Shown here: in pieces, positions 1-4,942 of the stretch
Numbering within the stretch: the first letter of the stretch is position 1
Layout: each line of letters starts with the position of its first letter
Origin: an uncultured bacterium
GTDB taxonomy: Bacteria; Bacillota; Clostridia; Lachnospirales; Lachnospiraceae
Direction of reading: 5' to 3'
Assembly: GCA_945871045.1 (NCBI GenBank)
Contig: CAMBUC010000028.1
Location: forward strand, 1-13,623
DNA length: 13,623 bases
Made by a program: the position numbers and the translations under genes
The notes under the pieces: generated by a model
Seen by the model: the letters and a program-made list of their open reading frames with translations, nothing else
Told to the model about the DNA's origin: nothing
Database searches by the model: none

Positions 1-233
1 TACCGGTCTAAAAACCGCTCATTCACACGCGCAAGCACCGCCTCTTTGTCCTCGCTGTACACGTTCATGTAATCTGCCGCGATCACCGCTGCCGCCGATG
101 CCACAAGGGAAAAGGCGGTGATAATGACCAGACAGATCGCCACGATCTTTGCCCAAAGGCTCCCGGTCAGTTTTTTGGATGACCGTTTTGCTATCTTTTC
201 AGTCCCCTCACACTTCATTACCTCATTCTTCAT
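1..233 (-). CDS. Membrane protein N-terminus, probable sensor histidine kinase (partial)
   Basis: Only the first 77 codons are in the window; the gene continues past position 1. The protein begins with a short basic cytoplasmic segment (MKNEVMKCEGTEKIAKRSSKK). One strong hydrophobic helix follows at about residues 28-53, and then a polar, presumably extracytoplasmic stretch rich in charged residues. No catalytic domain is visible. The kinase call therefore rests on position: its ATG overlaps the stop of the response regulator upstream in an ATGA arrangement, which is typical of regulator-kinase pairs. A GGAGGA ribosome site lies about 12 bases before the ATG, rather far, so part of its translation may depend on coupling to the regulator. 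It could in principle be another membrane protein, but a partner kinase is by far the likeliest reading. Confidence 0.7.
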   Translation of the reverse strand, partial: MKNEVMKCEGTEKIAKRSSKKLTGSLWAKIVAICLVIITAFSLVASAAAVIAADYMNVYSEDKEAVLARVNERFLDR

Positions 234-940
234 TCTACAAATCTTCCTCCTTCAGGGGTTTCCAGTTTATAGCCTCTGCCCCATACAACCTTCAGATACC
301 GCGGTTCTGCCGGGTTGTATTCAATCTTCTCACGCAGATGACGGATATGCACCGCCACCGTATTTTCTGTACCCATGGAGACGTCCTTCCACACTGCTTC
401 ATAAATCTCCTTCGGCGAAAAAACTCGCCCCGGATGCTCCATCAAAAGTTTCAGGATATCGTACTCCGTTCTGGTCAGTGCCACCGCATCTCCGTCCAGC
501 GTTACCTCTTTTGCCACGTCATCCAGTTCAATACCGCCAATGGCAAAGCGCTCTTTCTTTGCCACCGTGCCTCCTAACTGCATGTAACGCCGCAGCTGCG
601 AGCGCACCCGCGCCAACAGTTCCACCGGATTAAAAGGCTTTGTGATATAGTCGTCTGCTCCCACATTCAGTCCCAGGATCTTATCCGTGTCCTCACTCTT
701 TGCTGTAAGAAAAATGACCGGCACATTGCTCCTTTTCCGGATCTCTATCATCGCACTCATGCCGTCCATCACAGGCATCATCAGATCCAACAGCACCAGA
801 TGGATCTCTTCCTGCTCCAACACCTCCAACGCTTCCTTTCCGTTGTAGGCGGCAGAAACGGAATAACCCTCGCTGCCCAGATAAATCTTAAGTGCAGATA
901 CAATGTCCTTTTCATCATCACAAACCAGAATCTTGTACAT
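230..940 (-). CDS. OmpR/PhoB-family response regulator, VanR-like
   Basis: A 236-residue DNA-binding response regulator of normal length. The receiver domain (residues 2-115) has the acidic pair D8/D9, phospho-acceptor D52 in LLDLMMP, T79 in FLTAK and K101 in YITKPF, so all the phosphorelay residues are present. A winged-helix DNA-binding domain occupies about 135-228, with the family signature TENTVAVHIRHLREKIE and the closing WGRGYKLE. I chose the start at 940 because GGAGGAGAAC directly precedes that ATG. An in-frame ATG 30 codons upstream lacks a good ribosome site and would add a non-domain tail. The gene overlaps the downstream membrane protein by ATGA. The receiver resembles VanR/VncR-type regulators, but the target genes cannot be told from sequence. 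Confidence 0.93.
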   Translation of the reverse strand: MYKILVCDDEKDIVSALKIYLGSEGYSVSAAYNGKEALEVLEQEEIHLVLLDLMMPVMDGMSAMIEIRKRSNVPVIFLTAKSEDTDKILGLNVGADDYITKPFNPVELLARVRSQLRRYMQLGGTVAKKERFAIGGIELDDVAKEVTLDGDAVALTRTEYDILKLLMEHPGRVFSPKEIYEAVWKDVSMGTENTVAVHIRHLREKIEYNPAEPRYLKVVWGRGYKLETPEGGRFVE

Positions 941-1001
941 GTTCTCCTCCCCAGATATTTTCCGATGCTCCCGTCTCATGGCTGATTTTCCTTTTTTCCG
1001 C

Positions 1002-1066
1002 CATAAAAAATCCGTCACATCAAAAATCATGATCGATCATGGTTCTATTGTAACGGATTTTTTATG
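1002..1066. repeat. Nested inverted repeat over the regulator promoter
   Basis: Two 18-base arms, 1002-1019 and 1049-1066, are inverted copies with a single mismatch (both contain AAAAAATCCG read toward the centre). Between them lies a perfect 14-bp palindrome, CATGATCGATCATG, at 1028-1041. The arms are centred at 1034.0 and the palindrome at 1034.5, so the two symmetries are essentially concentric. The right arm overlaps the -10 box and the spacer of the regulator promoter. The palindrome covers the predicted transcription start, and the left arm lies in the leader. This placement suggests an operator or a DNA or RNA switch rather than a terminator, since no genes converge here. Confidence 0.75.
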
Positions 1067-1075
1067 AAGTTCCAA
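1047..1075 (-). promoter_or_regulatory. Sigma-A-type promoter for the response regulator
   Basis: Read on the minus strand, TTGGAA (1070-1075) is followed after exactly 17 bases by TACAAT (1047-1052), a 4/6 and 5/6 match to the vegetative consensus. Transcription would start near 1040, giving a leader of about 100 bases before the regulator ATG at 940. The start point falls on the edge of a 14-bp palindrome. Confidence 0.6.
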
Positions 1076-1085
1076 TATGGGGAAT

Positions 1086-1102
1086 CTTTAATTTTTTCTT
1101 AA
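1086..1102. promoter_or_regulatory. Possible OmpR-type direct-repeat binding site
   Basis: On the minus strand TTAAGA (1097-1102) and TTAAAG (1086-1091) form two half-sites with an 11-base period. They end 10 bases upstream of the -35 box of the regulator promoter. OmpR-family regulators usually bind two direct half-sites one helical turn apart, so autoregulation is plausible. The region is AT-rich, so chance is not excluded. Confidence 0.35.
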
Positions 1103-1129
1103 GAAACAAATTCGATTTTTGATTTCACC

Positions 1130-1158
1130 TTGTAAATGATCAAAAAATTTCCTATAAT
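1130..1158 (+). promoter_or_regulatory. Sigma-A-type promoter for the amidohydrolase
   Basis: TTGTAA (1130-1135), a 17-base spacer and a perfect TATAAT (1153-1158) place the transcription start near 1165, about 35 bases before the amidohydrolase ATG. This is the main reason for rejecting the longer reading frame that would begin at 1136. Confidence 0.65.
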
Positions 1159-1198
1159 TCCAATAGAAATTTCCATCATTACGAAAGAAGGTACTCAC

Positions 1199-2020
1199 AT
1201 GTTAATTGATTTTCATACACACACATTTCCGGACAAAATCGCTCCGGCAGCTATCAAAGAATTAAGTGAACGCTCCCATTCCCAGCCTTTTTCAGACGGA
1301 ACCGTGCAGGGATTACGGCAGGCGATGGCAAGGGACGGTGTAGATATCTCCGTGGTACTCCCTGTTGCCACCAACCCCGCGCAGGTGGAGAAGATCAACC
1401 GCCGTGCCTTGGAAGTAAACGAGACATCCAAAGAGACGGGCCTGATCTCCTTTGGTGCCATGCACCCGGACTATGCAGACTACAAAACCGAACTAACATG
1501 GTTAAAAGAAAATGGATTTAAAGGGATCAAACTGCACCCGGACTATCAGTCCCGTCTGGTGGACGATCCCCTCATGTTGAACATCATTTCCGAGGCGGAA
1601 AGCCTCGGGCTTTATACCACACTTCATGCCGGAATTGATATCGGATATCCCAATGATGTCCACTGCCCCACAACAAGAACGAAAAACATGGTGGATATCC
1701 TACATCCCACCCATGTGATCTTGGCCCACACAGGCGGCTGGATGCAGTGGGATGAAGTCATTGAACTGCTCACTGATCCTTCACTCTTTTTGGACATTTC
1801 TTTCTCCTTTGGACGGATCACCGAAAAGCAGTTTCTGACAATCCTGAAACAGCATGGCAGCGACCATCTGCTTTTTGCCACAGATTCCCCCTGGGACACA
1901 GCAGAGCATACCCTTGCAGAACTAAAAAAACTCCCCCTTTCCCAGGAACAATTCGATGATATCTGCTATCGCACCGCAAGCAAACTGCTTTGGGGACGTT
2001 CCTTCTGCCATGAGGAGTGA
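1199..2020 (+). CDS. Amidohydrolase family protein (TIM-barrel metal hydrolase)
   Basis: A 273-residue protein of the amidohydrolase-2/TatD-like superfamily. It has the N-terminal metal-binding HxH (H6, H8), a conserved GIKLHPDY strand (108-115), H143 in TLHAG, H177 in LAHTGG and D229 in FATDSPW. These are the expected metal and catalytic ligands of a TIM-barrel hydrolase or decarboxylase (ACMSD-like group). No signal peptide is seen, so it should be cytosolic. The substrate is unknown. The ATG at 1199 follows an AAGAAGG ribosome site and a clear promoter. It is the only plus-strand gene and is divergent from the two-component system. The last codons (FCHEE) lie inside a repeat sequence that continues beyond the stop, so the C-terminus may have been altered by repeat insertion. 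Confidence 0.88.
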   Translation: MLIDFHTHTFPDKIAPAAIKELSERSHSQPFSDGTVQGLRQAMARDGVDISVVLPVATNPAQVEKINRRALEVNETSKETGLISFGAMHPDYADYKTELTWLKENGFKGIKLHPDYQSRLVDDPLMLNIISEAESLGLYTTLHAGIDIGYPNDVHCPTTRTKNMVDILHPTHVILAHTGGWMQWDEVIELLTDPSLFLDISFSFGRITEKQFLTILKQHGSDHLLFATDSPWDTAEHTLAELKKLPLSQEQFDDICYRTASKLLWGRSFCHEE

Positions 2021-2023
2021 TTT

Positions 2024-2047
2024 TTGCCACGAGGAGCGCCCTTTGTC
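2024..2047 (+). repeat. Left arm of a perfect 24-bp inverted repeat
   Basis: This 24-base copy contains GCCACGAGGAGCGCCC and is identical, inverted, to 2596-2619. A degenerate extra unit (GCCATGAGGAG, from 2008) precedes it and forms the end of the amidohydrolase gene. The arm starts four bases after the amidohydrolase stop and ends a few bases beyond the stop of the metallophosphoesterase remnant. Confidence 0.85.
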
Positions 2048-2051
2048 CCGG

Positions 2052-2500
2052 TTACAGAGGGCTGCGCTCCACAAAAAGATTTCCGTTCGTTCCTGCATCC
2101 ATATACCATTTCACCAGTGTAAGTACTTCGTTTTCGATTTCTATACATGTGATCAGATACGGATGCACAGAACTTCCGGTGTTCATATAACCGGAGACAT
2201 CCTGTGAAACTACGGGACGATACGTATGCCCGGTGATCAGCACTCTCTCATTTTCCCTCGCCATGGTTACCGTATATCATGTACAGCCGTCTTTTCCGGT
2301 AAAACTGCGCCAGCAGTTCAAACACTTCCCCATGGACCTCCGCAATCTGTTCCATCTTCCGGTTTTCCCATAGTTCATCCCCATCGCCCAGTTCAATATA
2401 AGTAAATCGGTTTTTTGCATAGTAGCGCAGTGCCGCCACAAACAGATTCGCCTGATACGCATTTATCAGCCACTCTACCGGTATTCTCATGAGTAATCCC
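2052..2500 (-). pseudogene. Metallophosphoesterase remnant (truncated, internally deleted, frameshifted)
   Basis: Two overlapping frames carry pieces of one calcineurin-type phosphoesterase. The first piece runs from about 2500 to 2248 and includes FTYIELGDGDELWENR and the metal-site motif MIYGNH. The second runs from 2264 to 2052 in another frame and includes VLITGHTYRPV and the C-terminal IEIENEVLTLVKW. In intact proteins of this family a long stretch separates GNH from GHT.RP. Here they are joined directly, with GNH followed by GEGK and a stop, so a central segment has been lost with a frame change. The N-terminal metal motif (D.H.GD type) is also missing. No product with both halves can be made. 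The remnant is bounded by the 24-bp inverted repeats. The outer boundary near 2500 is approximate. Confidence 0.8.
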
Positions 2501-2516
2501 TCGTTATTTTTATTTG

Positions 2517-2554
2517 AAAAAGGCCTCTTCATCAATAAATCGATGGAAGAGGCC
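2517..2554 (-). terminator. Intrinsic terminator, probably for pta
   Basis: On the minus strand a nine-base-pair GC-rich stem (GGCCTCTTC at 2522-2530 with GAAGAGGCC at 2546-2554, extendable past a one-base bulge) is followed by TTTTTC. It lies about 100 bases beyond the pta stop, after the repeat unit, and is the first good terminator on that strand. Confidence 0.75.
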
Positions 2555-2595
2555 AAAAGGTTACAATATTTAATTCATAAGAATTTCATTCATGA

Positions 2596-2619
2596 GACAA
2601 AGGGCGCTCCTCGTGGCAA
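2596..2619 (-). repeat. Right arm of the 24-bp inverted repeat
   Basis: Exact inverted copy of 2024-2047. It is part of a tandem pair: GGGCG....TCGTGGCAA occurs at 2602-2619 and again at 2621-2638, agreeing at 14 of 18 positions. The pair then runs into AAGCGTCCCC just before the pta stop. The block resembles REP-like intergenic repeats of the GGGGACGGTTCTTTTG type that I recall from Clostridia, but no transposase is nearby. Confidence 0.8.
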
Positions 2620-2655
2620 TGGGCGATGGTCGTGGCAAAAGAAGCGTCCCCGAAG

Positions 2656-3639
2656 CTATGCCAGTGCAGCAGTAATGATCGCCATAGAGTAAACCTCAGA
2701 CGCATTACAACCACGGGAAAGATCATTGATGGGCGCATTCAGACCTAAAAGGATCGGTCCATATGCTTCAAAGTTACCCATACGCTGTGCGATCTTGTAA
2801 CCGATATTTCCAGCATTGATATCCGGGAAAATAAAGGTGTTCGCATGTCCGGCTACTTTTGAATCCGGGCACTTTGTACGAGCAACGCGAGGAGCTACGG
2901 CAGCATCAAACTGCAACTCTCCTTCGATGGGAAGATCCGGTGCCAAAGCCTTTGCTTTTGCAGCAGCGTTTCTCATCTTTTCAACATCCTCACCGGAACC
3001 GGAGCCCAGTGTAGAGTAACTTAAGAATGCTACCTTCGGGTCGATGCCGAAGATCTTCGCACATTTTGCACTCTCTAAAGCGATCTCTACCAATTCATCC
3101 TCCGTAGGCTTGATGTTAATCGCGCAGTCACTCATGGCGATCACTTCGTTGTCACCGGTAGCGCTGGGTCTGACAAGGATAAAGCAGGAAGAAACGATGG
3201 TATTTCCGGGCTTTGTCTTGATGAGCTGTAATGCAGGGCGAACTGTATCTGCAGTAGAATATGTAGCACCACCAAGCAAGGCGTCTGCCTCACCCATCTT
3301 TACAAGCATGGTTCCAAAGTAGTTTGCCTGGGAAAGAGTCTTTCTGGCCTGCTCCGGAGTCACACCTTTGCTCTTACGGAGTTCGCAGAACATCTCTACC
3401 ATCTCATCCATGCGCTCATAATTGGCAGGATCAACGATATTTGCACCGCGGATATTGAAGCCGCTTTCCTCTGCCGACTTCTGGATCTCATCCTCGTTTC
3501 CAACAAGTACGGGGCTTAAAAAACTGCTGGCAAGCAAACGTGAAGCTGCCTCTAAAATACGAGGATCACTACCCTCTGTAAACACGATCTTTTTCGGATT
3601 TTTCTTTAAAATTTCAATCAACTGTCCAAAACCAAACAT
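2656..3639 (-). CDS. pta: Phosphate acetyltransferase
   Basis: A 327-residue enzyme of the usual length for the short Pta form. It converts acetyl-CoA and phosphate to acetyl phosphate and CoA in the cytosol, the first step of acetate formation with ATP gain. Family landmarks include KIVFTEGSDPRIL near the start, YFGTMLV and ADALLGGATYSTADTVRPAL in the middle, SYSTLGSGSG, and the C-terminal block PDSKVAGHANTFIFPDINAGNIGYK with PINDLSRGCNASEVY. AAGGAG at 3646-3651 supports the ATG at 3639. A promoter and a structured leader precede it, and a terminator lies beyond the stop, so it appears monocistronic. The acetate kinase gene that commonly follows pta is not here; a repeat and a pseudogene occupy that place. 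Confidence 0.95.
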   Translation of the reverse strand: MFGFGQLIEILKKNPKKIVFTEGSDPRILEAASRLLASSFLSPVLVGNEDEIQKSAEESGFNIRGANIVDPANYERMDEMVEMFCELRKSKGVTPEQARKTLSQANYFGTMLVKMGEADALLGGATYSTADTVRPALQLIKTKPGNTIVSSCFILVRPSATGDNEVIAMSDCAINIKPTEDELVEIALESAKCAKIFGIDPKVAFLSYSTLGSGSGEDVEKMRNAAAKAKALAPDLPIEGELQFDAAVAPRVARTKCPDSKVAGHANTFIFPDINAGNIGYKIAQRMGNFEAYGPILLGLNAPINDLSRGCNASEVYSMAIITAALA

Positions 3640-3674
3640 TTTTTTCTCCTTTTCACATTCTGCCGTTAAATATT

Positions 3675-3742
3675 TTCAAAGACGTTGTGAGCGGTAAAAC
3701 ATCCGCACCCCAAATACAGCGAATAACCCATATGTCTTTGAA
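3675..3742 (-). promoter_or_regulatory. Structured 5' leader of pta
   Basis: The leader can close with a perfect nine-pair stem, TTCAAAGAC at 3734-3742 with GTCTTTGAA at 3675-3683 (minus-strand reading). An inner hairpin, GCGG/CCGC at 3703-3706 and 3691-3694, can form inside it. The outer stem begins within a few bases of the predicted transcript start, so it could protect the 5' end or act in regulation. No known riboswitch class was recognised. Confidence 0.4.
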
Positions 3743-3751
3743 CATGTCTTT

Positions 3752-3780
3752 ATTGTAATCCTTTATTTTCAAAAAAACAA
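3752..3780 (-). promoter_or_regulatory. Probable pta promoter
   Basis: On the minus strand TTGTTT (3775-3780), a 17-base spacer and TACAAT (3752-3757) precede pta. The -10 box matches 5/6, while the -35 box is weak (3/6). The predicted start is near 3745, about 106 bases before the pta ATG. Confidence 0.5.
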
Positions 3781-3793
3781 TATTTGTACTCTG

Positions 3794-3814
3794 AAAAAAG
3801 CAATCTGAAAGATT
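3794..3814 (-). terminator. Weak possible terminator after the lipoprotein gene
   Basis: A five-base-pair AT-rich hairpin (AATCT/AGATT with a three-base loop) is followed on the minus strand by GCTTTTTT. It sits 23 bases past the lipoprotein stop and before the pta promoter, which is the expected place. The short stem makes it uncertain. Confidence 0.35.
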
Positions 3815-3836
3815 AGTTATTTTTTTAACAAGAACA

Positions 3837-4859
3837 TCACGTTTCATTGATGGAAATATCCGCATGTTCTTCCAAAAAATCCTTGGTTTCCTCATCTAAA
3901 AAGTACTGTTTGAGATCCTCTTCCTCATAATCCTGCAAAAGCTGCTGTACGGAATCATACTCATTGTCCGCTGCAAATGCTTCGAGTTTTTCCGACAATT
4001 GTTCTTCCGACAGGGTGATATTTTCCTGCTGTCTGATCAAGGCCAGCACCATCGTCCGGTTTGTCTCATCCAGATACTGTTTTTCCAGATCTTCCTTCGT
4101 CACTTGAAACATCTCGTAAATCTCATCAACGGAACATTCAAACATTGCCGCATAACTCTTGTAATCTTCCTGTACTGCCTCACGTCTTTCCTTGTACAGA
4201 GACTTCGGATAACCGGTGATCTCGGCTGTGTCAACTGCCTTTTGTACCAGTTCATCCCTCATTGATTCCGTTGCTTCTGCCTGTCGTTCAGAGGTCAATT
4301 CGTCTTTTAAGGTCTGTTTCCATGACTCTGTAGATTCCTCACCAAAGTTTTCCTTCACATAGGCATCTGTAAGTTCCGGATAACTCACATCAGAAATCTT
4401 TTGAACCTCTATCTGATAGTTGATCTCTTTTCCACATAGCATGGCATCCTCAAAGGAATCGTCATACGATACCGTCAGATCCAGAGTGTCCCCGATAACT
4501 GTTCCGATCAGCGCCTCATCTACCTCTTCCCCAAACTCCTGCTGTCCCACAGTCAATTCATAGCCGTCTTCCGCAAAATCGTAGACCACTTCATTACCAT
4601 CTTTTGCCGTCAACAAGACCTGTACCATCTGTCCTTCCGTTACAGGTCCTTTGACCTCCTTATATTCCACGTCATCTGCAAGCTGCTCTTTGATATAATT
4701 CTCCAGATCCTGATCGGTAACTGCCTGAACAGAAAGTTCCGCACTCAGGTTTTTATAGTCTCCAAGGGTCACATACTTGCTATAGTCGCTGGAATCACCA
4801 CATCCGGTCAAAAGTACCGCTGCCATGCACAGACCTGCGATCAAAGTTCTTTTTCTCAT
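3837..4859 (-). CDS. Trigger-factor-like lipoprotein with FKBP-type PPIase domain
   Basis: A 340-residue lipoprotein. The N-terminus (MRKRTLIAGLCMAAVLLTGC) is a type II signal peptide with lipobox L17-T18-G19-C20, so the mature protein should be anchored to the outer face of the membrane. Residues about 72-155 match the FKBP-type domain of trigger factor (VTEGQMVQVLL, then LTVGQQEFGEEVDEALIGTVIGD, and a NYQIEVQKI strand). Residues about 161-330 are helical and acidic, like the trigger-factor C-terminal chaperone arms. The N-terminal ribosome-binding domain of cytosolic trigger factor is replaced by the lipoprotein leader. The likely role is folding or holding of exported proteins; prolyl isomerase activity is inferred, not shown. 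AAGGAGAGAAAC before the ATG supports the start. Confidence 0.85.
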   Translation of the reverse strand: MRKRTLIAGLCMAAVLLTGCGDSSDYSKYVTLGDYKNLSAELSVQAVTDQDLENYIKEQLADDVEYKEVKGPVTEGQMVQVLLTAKDGNEVVYDFAEDGYELTVGQQEFGEEVDEALIGTVIGDTLDLTVSYDDSFEDAMLCGKEINYQIEVQKISDVSYPELTDAYVKENFGEESTESWKQTLKDELTSERQAEATESMRDELVQKAVDTAEITGYPKSLYKERREAVQEDYKSYAAMFECSVDEIYEMFQVTKEDLEKQYLDETNRTMVLALIRQQENITLSEEQLSEKLEAFAADNEYDSVQQLLQDYEEEDLKQYFLDEETKDFLEEHADISINET

Positions 4860-4889
4860 GTTTCTCTCCTTCCAAACATATCATCTTTA

Positions 4890-4934
4890 AAACGAAAGAG
4901 GACCGGGCTTGCAGCGCAAAACTCCGGAACCTCT
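4890..4934 (-). terminator. Intrinsic terminator after the GGDEF/EAL gene
   Basis: On the minus strand AGAGG..CCGG (4924-4934) pairs with CCGG.CCTCT (4897-4906), leaving a small internal loop, and is followed by TTTCGTTTT. It lies 8 bases beyond the EAL-protein stop and separates that operon from the lipoprotein gene. Confidence 0.65.
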
Positions 4935-4942
4935 GTCATCTT

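Noticed and set aside
118..633. Long plus-strand frame opposite the response regulator
   Set aside because: It lies antisense to a well-supported regulator, has proline/serine-rich low-complexity content, and shows no family motif.
941..1030. Upstream extension of the response regulator to an ATG at 1030
   Set aside because: The receiver domain starts at the ATG at 940, which has GGAGGAGAAC before it. The extension would run through the inverted repeat and includes no domain.
1002..1066. Reading the large inverted repeat as a terminator
   Set aside because: Although arms ending in T-runs look terminator-like, no gene ends here. The arm is part of the regulator promoter and the loop would be 29 bases.
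1095..1106. TTTCTTAAGAAA palindrome as an operator
   Set aside because: It is a perfect 12-base palindrome but AT-rich and in an AT-rich spacer. The overlapping direct repeat is a better-placed signal.
1136..1198. Earlier start for the amidohydrolase
   Set aside because: The frame would begin inside the predicted promoter, with TATAAT at 1153-1158, while the ATG at 1199 has a good ribosome site and leads directly into the HxH strand.
2489..2692. Small plus-strand frame across the terminator and repeat
   Set aside because: It translates the terminator hairpin, the repeat and antisense pta, with no homology pattern.
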